Positions 45,447-57,464 of a stretch of 64,000 nucleotides of DNA are shown piece after piece. Source of the DNA: Lichenibacterium minor (lineage in GTDB: Bacteria > Pseudomonadota > Alphaproteobacteria > Rhizobiales > Beijerinckiaceae); assembly GCF_004137685.1 (NCBI RefSeq), contig NZ_QYBB01000010.1, positions 88,533 to 152,532 of the forward strand, read 5' to 3'. A program made the translations under genes and the position numbers. Position 1 is the first letter of the stretch, and every line of letters begins with the position of its first letter. The notes under the pieces were generated by a model that saw only the letters and a list, made by a program, of their open reading frames with translations, searched no databases and was not told the origin of the DNA.

Positions 45447-45471
45447 CCGCCGCGGGGGATCCCCGCGGCGG
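45447..45471 (-). promoter_or_regulatory. Strong hairpin directly after atpE
   Basis: CCGCCGCGGGG-GAT-CCCCGCGGCGG, an 11-base perfect stem eight bases past the atpE stop on the minus strand. It is likely to protect upstream atpE mRNA or to reduce read-through, fitting the many copies of subunit c needed. Confidence 0.6.
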
Positions 45472-45478
45472 TCGAGCA

Positions 45479-45742
45479 TCACTTCACAAAGAGCAGCAGG
45501 ATCGCCACGAGGAAGGCGAAGATGCCCAGGCCTTCGGCGAGGGCGGCGCCGATGAAGGCGCGGCCGAACTGGCCGTCGGCGGCCGACGGGTTGCGCAGCG
45601 CGCCCGACAGGAAGTTGCCGAAGATGGTGCCGACGCCGATGGCGGCGGCGCCCATGCCGATGGCGGCGAGACCGGCGCCGATGTACTTGGCGGCGTTCAT
45701 GTAGGCGTCGGCCATGTGAAGCTGGGCCTGGACGGGATCCAT
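45479..45742 (-). CDS. atpE: ATP synthase F0 subunit c
   Basis: An 87-residue proteolipid that forms the rotor ring. Two helices: [23 protein letters not shown] and [23 protein letters not shown] (in part), with the proton-carrying Glu70 in the second. The polar loop [16 protein letters not shown] joins them. The N-terminus carries about twelve extra residues ([20 protein letters not shown]) compared with typical alphaproteobacterial c subunits of about 75 residues, which start MDP.AAKY; internal Mets at 10 and 15 are alternatives. Confidence 0.96.
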   Translation of the reverse strand: MDPVQAQLHMADAYMNAAKYIGAGLAAIGMGAAAIGVGTIFGNFLSGALRNPSAADGQFGRAFIGAALAEGLGIFAFLVAILLLFVK

Positions 45743-45794
45743 GGGATGCTCTCTTTCTGGGTGGGGTCGGGCGACGTTTGTTGTTGGGTAATTA

Positions 45795-46556
45795 TCAGTG
45801 GCCCGGATGGATTGCGTCGTTGAGGTAGACGCAAGTCAGGATGGCGAACACGTAGGCCTGCAGGGCGGCCACGAGCAGCTCAAAAGCGGTGAGGATGATG
45901 ATGCCGATGAAGGGCAGGGGCGCGATCAGCGCCGCGGCGGTGCCGGAGCCCAGCAGCAGCACCACGAAGCCGCCGAACACCTTCAGGGTGATGTGCCCGG
46001 CCAGCATGTTGGCGAAAAGCCGGACGCTGAGCGAGATCGGCCGCGACAGGAACGAGATGATCTCGATCAGCACGATGAAGGGCAGGATCGGCTTCGCCAC
46101 GCCCGAGGGGGCGAAGAGCCCGAGGAAATGCGTGCCGTGGCGGAACAGCCCGTAGCCGATGACGACCAGCATCACGAGCGCCGCCAGGGCGAAGGTGACG
46201 ACGATCTGGCTCGTGACGGTGTAGGAGAAGGGCAGCAGGCCGAGCAGGTTGGCGAAGAGCACGAACATGAACAGGCTGAACACGAAGGGGAAGAAGCGCA
46301 TTCCCTCGTTGCCGGCCGTGCCCCGCACCGTGTCGGCCACGAACTCGTAGCTCATCTCGGCCGCGGCCTGGAGCCGCCCCGGAACCAGCGAGCGGCGCGA
46401 CGTGCCGTAGATCATCAGCAGCGACACCAGGCCGAGGATGATGACCATCAGCAGCGACGCGTTGGTGAAGGCGATGTCCGTGTGCCCGAGCTTGTGCGAC
46501 GAGAACAGCGGCGAGACGTTGAACTGCTCGATCGGGTTGATTGCCTGCTCAGCCAC
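45795..46556 (-). CDS. atpB: ATP synthase F0 subunit a
   Basis: A 253-residue proton-channel subunit with five to six membrane helices. The essential Arg is in [19 protein letters not shown], and the final helix reads [30 protein letters not shown] (in part). GTG at 46556 is chosen because AGAGG lies seven bases upstream; a TTG two codons earlier is an alternative. It lies between atpI and atpE in the order expected for F0 operons. Confidence 0.95.
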   Translation of the reverse strand: MAEQAINPIEQFNVSPLFSSHKLGHTDIAFTNASLLMVIILGLVSLLMIYGTSRRSLVPGRLQAAAEMSYEFVADTVRGTAGNEGMRFFPFVFSLFMFVLFANLLGLLPFSYTVTSQIVVTFALAALVMLVVIGYGLFRHGTHFLGLFAPSGVAKPILPFIVLIEIISFLSRPISLSVRLFANMLAGHITLKVFGGFVVLLLGSGTAAALIAPLPFIGIIILTAFELLVAALQAYVFAILTCVYLNDAIHPGH

Positions 46557-46631
46557 GTCCAAACCTCTTCGCTGTCGGCGCCCCTCGCGGGGCCCCCCGT
46601 CCGATCCTGCGGCCCAGGGGCCGCCCCGTCT

Positions 46632-46976
46632 TCACCGTCCGCTGTCGCGCCGCGGCCCGGTGGGCTGCGCGGCGATGCGGTACACGTTCCAGAACCCCGC
46701 GACGGTGCCGAGGGCCCCGAACACGATGAGGGCGGCGGGCGAGATGCCCAGCCACCGGTCGATCGCCCAGCCGATGAACCCGCCCACCACCACGGCGGCG
46801 ACGAATTCCGACATCACCCGGAAGCCCAGGCTCATGGCCTGGCCCATCCCGTTCGGGGAGGGGGCTCCGGCCGCGACCTTCGGCGCCGCGGCCGCCTTGC
46901 GGTGGCTGTCGAGCGCGCCGGACAGCTCCTTCAGGCGGGCCTTCATGGCCGCGTCGTCGTCGGGAGGGTTCGCCAT
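46632..46976 (-). CDS. atpI: ATP synthase assembly protein I
   Basis: A 114-residue AtpI homologue that helps assemble the c-ring. The N-terminal half is charged and likely cytoplasmic. Two membrane helices follow, SEFVAAVVVGGFIGWAIDRWLG and ALIVFGALGTVAGFWNVYRIA. It is first in the operon. GGAGGGA lies about nine bases upstream of the ATG. The F1 genes are not in the window, as usual for this group. Confidence 0.93.
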   Translation of the reverse strand: MANPPDDDAAMKARLKELSGALDSHRKAAAAPKVAAGAPSPNGMGQAMSLGFRVMSEFVAAVVVGGFIGWAIDRWLGISPAALIVFGALGTVAGFWNVYRIAAQPTGPRRDSGR

Positions 46977-47093
46977 GATCGGTGTCCCTCCCCGCCGCGG
47001 CCCGAACGTCGCGCCGCCGGGCCGCGAGGCTCGGGACGTGTTTCATCGCGAAAAAGGCACGGGCGTGCCCCATTCCGCTGGGCGGGTTCATAG

Positions 47094-50579
<3,486 letters not shown>

Positions 50580-50956
50580 GGAGGCCGTCGCCCCGGTCCG
50601 GACCAGCCCGGCCCGCGGCGGTCGGCGTCCGACGCGGACCGGTCGGGTGGTCGACCTGACGATGAGCCGGGCCAATCGACGGTGGCGGGTAGCGCCCGCG
50701 CCCACGAAGGTGGAAGCCGCGGGGACGCTTCGACGCCGATGACCCGGACCTCGCGCGCCGCTTCCCAAGCTCGTGCCGCGACGTCGTCGTGTCGACGACG
50801 CTTCGACATCCCTCCTCCGGCGGATCGGGTTCCGAAACAGACGCCCGGGACCGTGGCCCCGAGCCTGCCGTCACGCCCGAACGCCCTGCCGCGAGAGGCC
50901 GGCCCCGCACCGGGCGGGTCCGATCGCGGCTGCGAGGTTCGACCCTGCAGCCGCCG
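50580..50956. other. 377-base convergent intergenic region
   Basis: No gene is supported between gyrB and the epimerase gene. An eight-base hairpin CGTCGTCG-TGT-CGACGACG (50782-50800) is the only clear element and may end transcripts. Confidence 0.5.
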
Positions 50957-51844
50957 TCAGGGGGCGTCGAGCGTCACCGACATGGAGAAGACGCGCGCTT
51001 CGCCCGGCGCCAGGATCGTCATGCCCGGCTTCTCGGCCAATGGCCCGTCGAAGCCGACCGGGCTGGCATACCCCGACCAGGGCTCGATGCACAGGAACGG
51101 CGCGCCGGGCTTCGACCAGATGCCGAGCTGCGGCATGTCGGGGAAATCCACGCGCAGGCCCCGCCCGACAGGCGGCCCATAATGCACCGAGCGGCTCCGC
51201 GGGGCGAGAAACACGAGCGCGTCCGCGTCGAACAGGTGAGGCCCGAGGTCGAGCCTCCGACCCCGCACCGGCGACGGCTCGCGCCGCTCGGACAGCAGGC
51301 CGCCCTCGACGGCGGCGATGGGCTCCGGCTCGTCCGCCGCGAAGGTGACGACGTGGTCGGCGGGATCGGCGCCGTAGGGCAGGGGGCGGCGGAAGGCCGG
51401 GTGGAACCCGAAGGACGCCGGCATCGCGACCGCGCCGGCGTTGCGCACGGTGCCGGCGAGCGTGAGGGTCGCCCCTTCGATCCGGTAGTCGAGGTCGAGG
51501 GTGAAATCGAAGGGATAGGCGCGCCGCGTGGCCTCGTCCGCCGTGAGGCGCAGGCGGCAGGCGTCCGCGCCCGTTTCGACGGGCGAGAACGCCGCGGTGC
51601 GGGCGATGCCGTGCTGCCGCATGGGGTACGAGGCGCCGTCGACGCTCGACCGATCGTCCTTCAGGCGGCCGACGATCGGGAACAGGATCGGCGAGCGGCC
51701 GGACCAAAAGGCCGGGTTTCCGTCCCACAGGAGGTCGCGGCCCGCCTCGTCCCGCAGCCGCACGAGTTCGGCCCCGCGCAGGGCGATCTCCGCCGTGAGC
51801 CGCGCCGTGCCGATCCGGATCGTTTCAGCGTCGCCGTCCGCCAT
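50957..51844 (-). CDS. Aldose 1-epimerase family protein
   Basis: A 295-residue galactose mutarotase-fold protein. The ATG at 51844 is preceded by GAAGGA seven bases away and gives MADGDAETIRIGTARL. Core marks are ELVRLRDEAGRDLLWDG, PILFPIVGRLKDD, YPMRQHGIARTAAF (the catalytic His) and FGFHPAFRRPL (His). The closing IEPWSGYASP is the expected Glu-bearing strand. The enzyme interconverts anomers of aldoses or sugar phosphates. It is convergent with gyrB. Confidence 0.9.
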   Translation of the reverse strand: MADGDAETIRIGTARLTAEIALRGAELVRLRDEAGRDLLWDGNPAFWSGRSPILFPIVGRLKDDRSSVDGASYPMRQHGIARTAAFSPVETGADACRLRLTADEATRRAYPFDFTLDLDYRIEGATLTLAGTVRNAGAVAMPASFGFHPAFRRPLPYGADPADHVVTFAADEPEPIAAVEGGLLSERREPSPVRGRRLDLGPHLFDADALVFLAPRSRSVHYGPPVGRGLRVDFPDMPQLGIWSKPGAPFLCIEPWSGYASPVGFDGPLAEKPGMTILAPGEARVFSMSVTLDAP

Positions 51845-51964
51845 GCATCCGTCCTTCCGATCGACCGGGCCGGCGCCCATCATGGCGCGATCCGCCGCCC
51901 CCGTCACGCGGCGTCGGCGAGGCCGCGCATGGACAGGCCCGACCGCGCGCGCCATCCTGGGCGT

Positions 51965-51998
51965 CGACGGATCCGACGGATCCGACGGATCCGACGGA
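51965..51998. repeat. Tandem 9-bp repeat (CGACGGATC)n
   Basis: Three exact copies of CGACGGATC (51965-51991) and a partial fourth (51992-51998) lie in the 271-base divergent region upstream of the aminotransferase operon. The number of copies could vary by replication slippage. Confidence 0.9.
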
Positions 51999-52005
51999 GC
52001 CCGGC

Positions 52006-52119
52006 ATGCGCGCCTTCCACCATCCCTTCCGGACCTCGCCTGCGCCCGGCATCCCCGCGCCCCCCGGGCGGGACGGCGAGTGCGCCGTCGCGGCCTCCGG
52101 CGCCGGCGCGCTCGCGTGA
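52006..52119 (+). CDS. Possible 37-residue leader ORF coupled to the aminotransferase gene
   Basis: A 37-codon frame, MRAFHHPFRTSPAPGIPAPP and onward, whose TGA overlaps the GTG start of the aminotransferase gene by GTGA. GGAG lies five bases upstream of its ATG. It matches no family. It might exist for translational coupling rather than for its product. Because the aminotransferase start lacks its own ribosome site, the coupling is plausible but unproven. Confidence 0.3.
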   Translation: MRAFHHPFRTSPAPGIPAPPGRDGECAVAASGAGALA

Positions 52120-53285
52120 GGGTCAACCCGCTCCTCGCCGCGACCGCGGCCCCGCCGATCCCCGCGGCGGGGCGCTGGAAGGCCGCCTACGACGGGCGGC
52201 GCGGCCCGCTGATCGACCTCGCCCAGGCGGTGCCGGGCGTGCCGCCGCCTGACGCGCTGCTGGAGCGCCTCGCCGCCGCGGCCCGCGATCCGGCCTCCGC
52301 CGCCTACGGGCCGATCGCCGGCGACCCGGCGCTGAGGGCCGCGCTCGCCGCCGACGTGTCGGCGCTCTACGGCGCGGCGGTGAGGCCCGAGGACGTCGCC
52401 ATCACGTCCGGCTGCAACGAGGCCTTCGCGGTGAGCGTCCTGGCGCTGGCGGGCCGGGGCGACGCCGTGATCCTGCCGACGCCCTGGTACTTCAACCACA
52501 AGATGACGCTCGACATGCTGGGCGTGGAAGCCGTGCCGCTGCCGGCCGGCGCCGACGACGGCTTCGTGCCCTCGCCCGCGGCCGCGCGGGCCCTCATCGG
52601 CCCGAACACCCGCGCCATCGTGCTGGTGTCGCCCAACAACCCCACCGGCGCCACCTACCCGCCGGACGTGCTGTCGGCCTTCCTGGCGCTGGCCCGGGAA
52701 ACCGGCATCGCCCTGGTGCTCGACGAAACCTATCGCGACTTCCTGCCCGCCGGCCGGGTGCGGCCGCACGGGCTCTTCGCCGAGGACGGATGGCGGGACG
52801 CGCTGGTCCACCTTTATTCCTTCTCGAAGAGCTACGCCGTGCCGGGCCACCGCCTCGGCGCCGCCGTGGCGGACCCCGCCCTGCTGGCCGAGGTCGCCAA
52901 GGTGCTCGATTGCGTGACCATCTGCCCGCCCCGCGCCCCCCAGGCCGCCGTGGCCTGGGCGGTCGAGGGCACGCGCGGCTGGCGCGCCGCGACGCGCGCC
53001 GCCGTGGACCGCCGCGCGGCGCTGTTCGCCCGCGCCGTCGCGGCTTCGCCGGGCTGGTCGGTGTCGGCGATCGGCGCCTATTTCGCCTATGTCCGCCACC
53101 CGTTCGGCGGCACCGCCGAAGCCGCGGCGGCGCGGCTCTGCGCCGAAGGGGGCGTGCTGGCGCTGCCCGGCTCGTTCTTCGGCCCCGGGCAGGAGGACTA
53201 CCTGCGCTTCGCCTTTCCCAACGTCCGCGACGACGAGGTCGCGGGCCTGGCGGAGCGCCTCACGGCCGTCGGAAGGGTTCCATGA
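52116..53285 (+). CDS. Class I/II PLP-dependent aminotransferase
   Basis: A 389-residue fold-type I aminotransferase. The motifs NNPTG (about 174-178), DETYRDF with PLP-binding Asp203, and SFSKSYAVPGHRLG with Lys238 identify it, and the C-terminal FAFP substrate region has an Arg equivalent uncertain. A GTG at 52116 is used because it is the first in-frame start before NPLLAATAAPP; no strong ribosome site is seen. It is first of three ATGA/GTGA-coupled genes with an enolase-superfamily dehydratase and an SDR, suggesting a sugar-acid or amino-acid catabolic set. Confidence 0.9.
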   Translation: MRVNPLLAATAAPPIPAAGRWKAAYDGRRGPLIDLAQAVPGVPPPDALLERLAAAARDPASAAYGPIAGDPALRAALAADVSALYGAAVRPEDVAITSGCNEAFAVSVLALAGRGDAVILPTPWYFNHKMTLDMLGVEAVPLPAGADDGFVPSPAAARALIGPNTRAIVLVSPNNPTGATYPPDVLSAFLALARETGIALVLDETYRDFLPAGRVRPHGLFAEDGWRDALVHLYSFSKSYAVPGHRLGAAVADPALLAEVAKVLDCVTICPPRAPQAAVAWAVEGTRGWRAATRAAVDRRAALFARAVAASPGWSVSAIGAYFAYVRHPFGGTAEAAAARLCAEGGVLALPGSFFGPGQEDYLRFAFPNVRDDEVAGLAERLTAVGRVP

Positions 53286-54484
53286 AGATCACCGCGATCG
53301 AAACGCTGCGCACGGCCGAGTTCGCCAACCTGCTCTGGGTGCGGGTCCACACCGATGCCGGGGTGGTGGGGCTCGGCGAAACCTTCTACGGCGCCGGCGC
53401 CGTCGAGGCCCACATCCACGACACGCTGGCGGGGCGCCTGCTCGGGAAGAACCCCCTCCACATCGAGGCGCTGAACCGCGAGATGCTGAACCTGCCGATG
53501 GCGCAGGCGAGCACCGGCGTCGAATACCGCGCCGCGTCGGCGATCGACATCGCGCTGTGGGACGCCTTCGGCAAGGTGTGCGGCCAGCCCGTGCACCAGA
53601 TGCTCGGGGGCCTGTGCCGGCCGCGGCAGCGGATCTACAACACCTGCGCGGGCTACGGCTACGTCCGCTCGAACGACATCAAGCCCGTGTCGAACTGGAA
53701 CCGCGCCGCCGAGGCGGCCGGCCCCTACGAGGACCTCGGCGGCTTCATGACCCGCGCCGACGCCCTGGCGGAAAGCCTGCTCGAACAGGGCATCACCGCG
53801 ATGAAGATCTGGCCCTTCGACCCGGCGGCGATCCGCAACGAGGGCATGTCGATCACGACGGACGAGCTCAAGGCCGCGCTCGAGCCCTTCGAGAAGATCC
53901 GCAGGGCGGTGGGCGACCGGATGGAGATCATGGTGGAGTTCCATTCGCTGTGGAACCTGCCGATGGCCAAGAAGCTCGCCCGCTGGATCGAGCCCTACGC
54001 GCCGACCTGGTACGAGGACCCGATCCGCATGACCTCGCCCGGGGCGCTGGCCGAACTCGCGCGCTCGACCGACGTGTGGATCTGCGCCAGCGAAACGCTG
54101 GGCTCGCGCTTCCCCTACAAGGACATGCTCGACCGCGACGCGGTGCACGTCGTGATGGCGGACCTGTGCTGGACGGGCGGGCTGACCGAGGGCCGCAAGA
54201 TCGCGGCCCTGGCCGACACCTACCACCGCCCCTTCGCGCCGCACGATTGCGTCGGCCCGGTGGGCTTCGTGGCCGGCATCCACGCTTCCTTCTCCCAGCC
54301 CAACACGCTGATCCAGGAAAGCGTGCGGGCCTTCTACACGGGCTGGTACCGGGAGCTCGTGACGGTGATGCCGGCCATCGAGGACGGTTTCGTCCTGCCC
54401 CTGGAAGGCCCGGGGCTCGGCACGGAACTCCTCCCGGCGGTGTTCGAGCGTCCCGACCTCACCCTGCGGCGGTCGGAGCCGTGA
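53282..54484 (+). CDS. Mandelate racemase/muconate lactonizing enzyme-like (enolase superfamily)
   Basis: A 400-residue enolase-superfamily dehydratase or racemase. The N-domain ends YYGAGAVEAHI-like; the barrel has AIDIALWDAFGKVCGQPVHQMLGG. Catalytic-type residues are the Lys of AMKIWPFDP, metal-site Asp/Glu in EIMVEFHSLWN and YEDPIRM, and Glu/His in ICASETLGSR and FAPHDCVGPVG. The mandelate racemase subgroup and sugar-acid dehydratases share this His-Asp dyad style. It overlaps the aminotransferase stop by ATGA and the SDR start by GTGA, implying one transcript. Confidence 0.92.
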   Translation: MKITAIETLRTAEFANLLWVRVHTDAGVVGLGETFYGAGAVEAHIHDTLAGRLLGKNPLHIEALNREMLNLPMAQASTGVEYRAASAIDIALWDAFGKVCGQPVHQMLGGLCRPRQRIYNTCAGYGYVRSNDIKPVSNWNRAAEAAGPYEDLGGFMTRADALAESLLEQGITAMKIWPFDPAAIRNEGMSITTDELKAALEPFEKIRRAVGDRMEIMVEFHSLWNLPMAKKLARWIEPYAPTWYEDPIRMTSPGALAELARSTDVWICASETLGSRFPYKDMLDRDAVHVVMADLCWTGGLTEGRKIAALADTYHRPFAPHDCVGPVGFVAGIHASFSQPNTLIQESVRAFYTGWYRELVTVMPAIEDGFVLPLEGPGLGTELLPAVFERPDLTLRRSEP

Positions 54485-55251
54485 CGGTGCCGGGCCTGTT
54501 CGATCTCGGCGGGCGCACCGCGCTCGTCACCGGCTCCTCCCGGGGCCTCGGCCGCGCCATGGCGCAGGGGCTGGCCGAGGCCGGCGCCGCGCTGGTGCTC
54601 AACGGCGTCGACGCGGGGCGGCTCGCCGAAGCCGCCGCCGCGCTGCGGGCCGCCGGCCACGAGGTGCACGAGGCGCCCTTCGACGTCACCGACGAGGCCG
54701 CCGTGGCGGCGGCCTTCGCCCGGCTCGACGCCGAGGGCATCGCCGTCGACGTGCTGGTCAACAACGCCGGCATCCAGCTGCGGCGCCCCCTGGTGGAGCT
54801 CGACACGGCCGATTGGCGGCGCGTCATCGACACCAACCTGACGAGCGCCTTCGTGGTGGGGCGCGAAGCGGCGCGGCGGATGATCCCGCGCGGCGCCGGC
54901 AAGATCGTCAACATCGGTTCGCTGACCAGCGCCGCGGCGCGCGCCACGGTGGCGCCCTACACGGTGGCCAAGGGCGGCATCAAGATGCTGACGCAGGCCA
55001 TGACGGCCGAATGGGCGCGCCACGGCATCCAGGCCAACGCCATCGGCCCGGGCTACATGCTGACCGACATGAACCGGGCGCTCGTCGACGACCCGGCCTT
55101 CAACGATTGGGTGATCGGCCGCACGCCGGCGAAGCGCTGGGGCCGGCCCGAGGAACTGGTGGGCGCCGCGGTGTTCCTGGCATCGCGCGCGTCGGACTAC
55201 GTCAACGGCCAGATCGTCTACGTCGACGGCGGCATGCTGGCGGTGCTGTGA
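54481..55251 (+). CDS. SDR family NAD(P)-dependent oxidoreductase (gluconate 5-dehydrogenase-like)
   Basis: A 256-residue short-chain dehydrogenase. The cofactor motif is TGSSRGLGRAMAQ; NNAGIQLRRPL and the catalytic S-Y-K are present in NIGSLTSAAARATVAPYTVAKGG. The C-terminal EELVGAAVFLASRASDYVNGQIVYVDGGM is typical of classical SDRs of the gluconate 5-dehydrogenase group. GTG start at 54481 overlaps the previous stop. It is the last gene of the three-gene set. Confidence 0.9.
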   Translation: MTVPGLFDLGGRTALVTGSSRGLGRAMAQGLAEAGAALVLNGVDAGRLAEAAAALRAAGHEVHEAPFDVTDEAAVAAAFARLDAEGIAVDVLVNNAGIQLRRPLVELDTADWRRVIDTNLTSAFVVGREAARRMIPRGAGKIVNIGSLTSAAARATVAPYTVAKGGIKMLTQAMTAEWARHGIQANAIGPGYMLTDMNRALVDDPAFNDWVIGRTPAKRWGRPEELVGAAVFLASRASDYVNGQIVYVDGGMLAVL

Positions 55252-55406
55252 GCGCGGTGTCCGAAGCGCGACCCCTTCGGCGCCCTCCGGGGCGCGGCGC
55301 GAAGGACCCGTGCCCCGGCGGCGGCGAGGTGGCCGCCGCGCGCGGCCATTGACGGCGCCCCCCATCCGTCCTCTCCTGTCGCATCGGTCATCGGCGGGAG
55401 GCGGCG

Positions 55407-56135
55407 ATGGAGCGGCGGACGGTCCTGAACGGGGTGGCGGCGCTGCTCGGCGGGGCCGCGCTGGGGGTGGGGCGGGGCGGGGCGGCGGAGCCCGCCGCGG
55501 TCGACCTGATGCTGGTGCTGGCCGCGGACGTGTCGCATTCCATCACCGACGAGAAATACGAGCTGCAGCGCAAGGGCTATGCCAGCGCCATGGCGGACCC
55601 CGAGGTGCTCCGCGCGATAGCGGCGGGGCCGCGCGGCCGCATCGCGGTGAGCTTCGTGGAATGGTCCGGCAGCCAGTCGCAGAAGCTGGTGATCCCGTGG
55701 ACGGGGATCGGCGGGGCCGAGGAAGCGCGGGGCTTCGGCCTCGCCGTGGCGACGGCGCCGCGCTCCTTCTCGGACCGCACCGCGATCGGCTCGGCGCTGG
55801 ACTTCTCGGCCGCGCTCTTCGCCGAAGCGCCGTTCGCGGCCGAGCGGCGCGTCATCGACGTGTCGGGCGACGGGGACAGCAACGGCGGCAGCGATATCGG
55901 CGGCGCGCGGGACGCCGCCCTGGCGCGGGGCGTCACGGCCATCAACGGCATCGTGATCCTCAGCGACGCGTCGGGGCCCGCCTATCTGGTGGCCCACACG
56001 CACCCGCCGGGCGGGCTGCAGAGCTACTACCGCAGGAACGTGGCGGGCGGCCTCGACAGCTTCGTGGCCGTGGCCGAGGACTTCGACAGCTTCGGACGGG
56101 CGCTGGTGCGCAAGCTGATCCAGGAGATCTCGTGA
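55407..56135 (+). CDS. DUF1194 (VWA-like) domain protein, exported
   Basis: A 242-residue exported protein with a leader beginning ERRTVLNGVAALLGGAALG, Tat-like in form but with only one strong RR position. The DUF1194 core has VDLMLVLAADVSHSITDEKYELQRKGYA (in part), with a MIDAS-like DVSHS, and later VIDVSGDGDSNGG and IVILSDASGPAYL. Such domains resemble von Willebrand factor A and may bind metals. Function is unknown. The last codons and stop are inside a 20-base tandem repeat. Confidence 0.85.
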   Translation: MERRTVLNGVAALLGGAALGVGRGGAAEPAAVDLMLVLAADVSHSITDEKYELQRKGYASAMADPEVLRAIAAGPRGRIAVSFVEWSGSQSQKLVIPWTGIGGAEEARGFGLAVATAPRSFSDRTAIGSALDFSAALFAEAPFAAERRVIDVSGDGDSNGGSDIGGARDAALARGVTAINGIVILSDASGPAYLVAHTHPPGGLQSYYRRNVAGGLDSFVAVAEDFDSFGRALVRKLIQEIS

Positions 56136-56161
56136 AGCCGGAGGAGATCTCGTGAAGCCGG
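56122..56161. repeat. 20-bp perfect tandem duplication across the DUF1194 stop codon
   Basis: AGGAGATCTCGTGAAGCCGG occurs at 56122-56141 and again, identical, at 56142-56161. The first copy encodes the last residues and the stop; the second is downstream. Exact identity suggests a recent slip. Confidence 0.95.
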
Positions 56162-56169
56162 GCCGCGCG

Positions 56170-56559
56170 TCAGGTCGGCGGCACGGGCCGGGGGCGGCCT
56201 TCGTCGTCGATGGCCACGAAGGTGAAGGTGGCGGCCGTCACCTTGTCGCGCCCCGCGGTGCGGAAGCGCCGCGCCCAGGCTTCCACCAGGATGCGCATGG
56301 AGGTGCGCCCCACCCGCTCGACCTCGGCGTAGACGCAGAGCACGTCGCCGATCTTCACCGGGCTGATGAAGGTCATGCCGTCGACCGCCACGGTGACGAC
56401 GCGGCCCCGCGCCCTGTCGACGCCGGCGATGCCCCCCGCGAGGTCCATCTGCGACATCACCCACCCGCCGAAGATGTCGCCGTTGGCGTTGGTGTCCGCC
56501 GGCATGGCGACGGTGCGGACCATCAGCTCGCCCCGTGGGCCGGTGTCCGGATCGGTCAC
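56170..56559 (-). CDS. Acyl-CoA thioesterase (YciA-like hotdog fold)
   Basis: A 129-residue hotdog-fold acyl-CoA thioesterase. GTG at 56559 overlaps the upstream gene's stop by GTGA and follows GGGAG. Marks are MPADTNANGDIFGGWVMSQMDLAGG with the Asn/Asp active site of YciA, VDGMTFISPVKIGDVL and EVERVGRTSMRI. It is translationally linked to the split nitrile hydratase operon, an odd pairing. It could hydrolyse acyl-CoA from the same pathway, but no direct evidence exists. Confidence 0.86.
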   Translation of the reverse strand: MTDPDTGPRGELMVRTVAMPADTNANGDIFGGWVMSQMDLAGGIAGVDRARGRVVTVAVDGMTFISPVKIGDVLCVYAEVERVGRTSMRILVEAWARRFRTAGRDKVTAATFTFVAIDDEGRPRPVPPT

Positions 56560-57152
56560 GCGCCCGCTCCCGCGGCCGCCGGCACGGTGACGCCGATGAG
56601 GTGTCCCTCGTCGAGCAGGGCGGCCAGCCGCTCCTCGTCCCAGCCGTCGGTCCCGGCGGGCCGGCGCGGCAGCACCATCCAGCGGTAGTCGGCCGTGGAA
56701 TCGACCACGCGGATCCGCTGCCCTTCCGGGAGGACGGTGTTCCATTCCGCCAGCAGCCCGCGCGGGTCGCGCACGGCGCGCGCCCGGTAGGCGGCGGATT
56801 TGAACCAGAAGGGCGGGTAGCCCAGCACGGCGCGCGGGTAGCACGAGCACAGGGTGCAGACCACGAGGTGATGCAGTTCCGCGGTGTTCTCCAGCACGCC
56901 GAGCGGCGGCAGGCCGCGCATGGCGATGCCGAGGCTTTCGGCGGCGGCGGTGCCGTCCGCGAGCAGCAGGGCGCGGAAGCCGGGGTCGCACCAGGCGCGG
57001 GCCACCAGGGCGGCCCCGCGGCGCGGCGACGCCTGTTCGGTGAGGGCGATGCGCTCGGCGATCTCCTCCGGCGTGACGACGCCCTTCTCGGCCAGGAGCA
57101 GCCGCAGGGCGCCGAGCAGCCGCCCGCCGTCGGCTTCGAGGAGGCTCAACAC
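56556..57152 (-). CDS. Nitrile hydratase alpha / thiocyanate hydrolase gamma-like subunit
   Basis: A 198-residue alpha-type subunit of a metal hydratase. The key motif is VCTLCSCYPRAVLGYPPFW: Cys99, Cys102 and Cys104 would bind a low-spin metal, and the Thr after the first Cys is the cobalt form. The FNTVLPEGQRIRVVDSTADYRWMVLPRRP region is typical. GTG at 57152 begins the protein; it reads in the same frame as the preceding SH3-like gene, seven codons after its stop. It is third in an operon of split subunits, as in thiocyanate hydrolases. Confidence 0.9.
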   Translation of the reverse strand: MLSLLEADGGRLLGALRLLLAEKGVVTPEEIAERIALTEQASPRRGAALVARAWCDPGFRALLLADGTAAAESLGIAMRGLPPLGVLENTAELHHLVVCTLCSCYPRAVLGYPPFWFKSAAYRARAVRDPRGLLAEWNTVLPEGQRIRVVDSTADYRWMVLPRRPAGTDGWDEERLAALLDEGHLIGVTVPAAAGAGA

Positions 57153-57173
57153 GGGTCGCTCACGACGGAACGC

Positions 57174-57464
57174 TCATGGGGTGGACTCCAGCCAATGTTC
57201 GTAGATCTCCACCAGCAGGTCGCCGTCCCCCGCCGCGTCGGGCCACAGCGCCGATGCCGCGAAGGCGACGTGGTAGAGCGGCACGACCGGGGCCGGCGCC
57301 CCGAAGGCGAGGCCTTCCGGGTTGGGAAAGGCGCCGAGGCGTCGCAGGACGCGGCCTTCCCGCCCGCGCAGGTAGTGCGGCGTTCGCTGGTGCACGGTGC
57401 CGAAGCGCTCGGGCCAGGCGTCGCGCACCCGCACCGGGGCCCCCGCGTCGAACCCGCCGCTCAC
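57174..57464 (-). CDS. Nitrile hydratase beta C-terminal-like / thiocyanate hydrolase alpha-like subunit
   Basis: A 96-residue SH3-like subunit equal to the C-terminal half of nitrile hydratase beta: VRVRDAWPERFGTVHQRTPHYLRGREGRV (in part), GAFPNPEGLAFG, and VPLYHVAFAASALWP ... LLVEIYEHWLE at the end. GTG at 57464 overlaps the stop of the preceding gene by GTGA. In thiocyanate hydrolase this half is its own polypeptide (alpha). Confidence 0.87.
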   Translation of the reverse strand: MSGGFDAGAPVRVRDAWPERFGTVHQRTPHYLRGREGRVLRRLGAFPNPEGLAFGAPAPVVPLYHVAFAASALWPDAAGDGDLLVEIYEHWLESTP

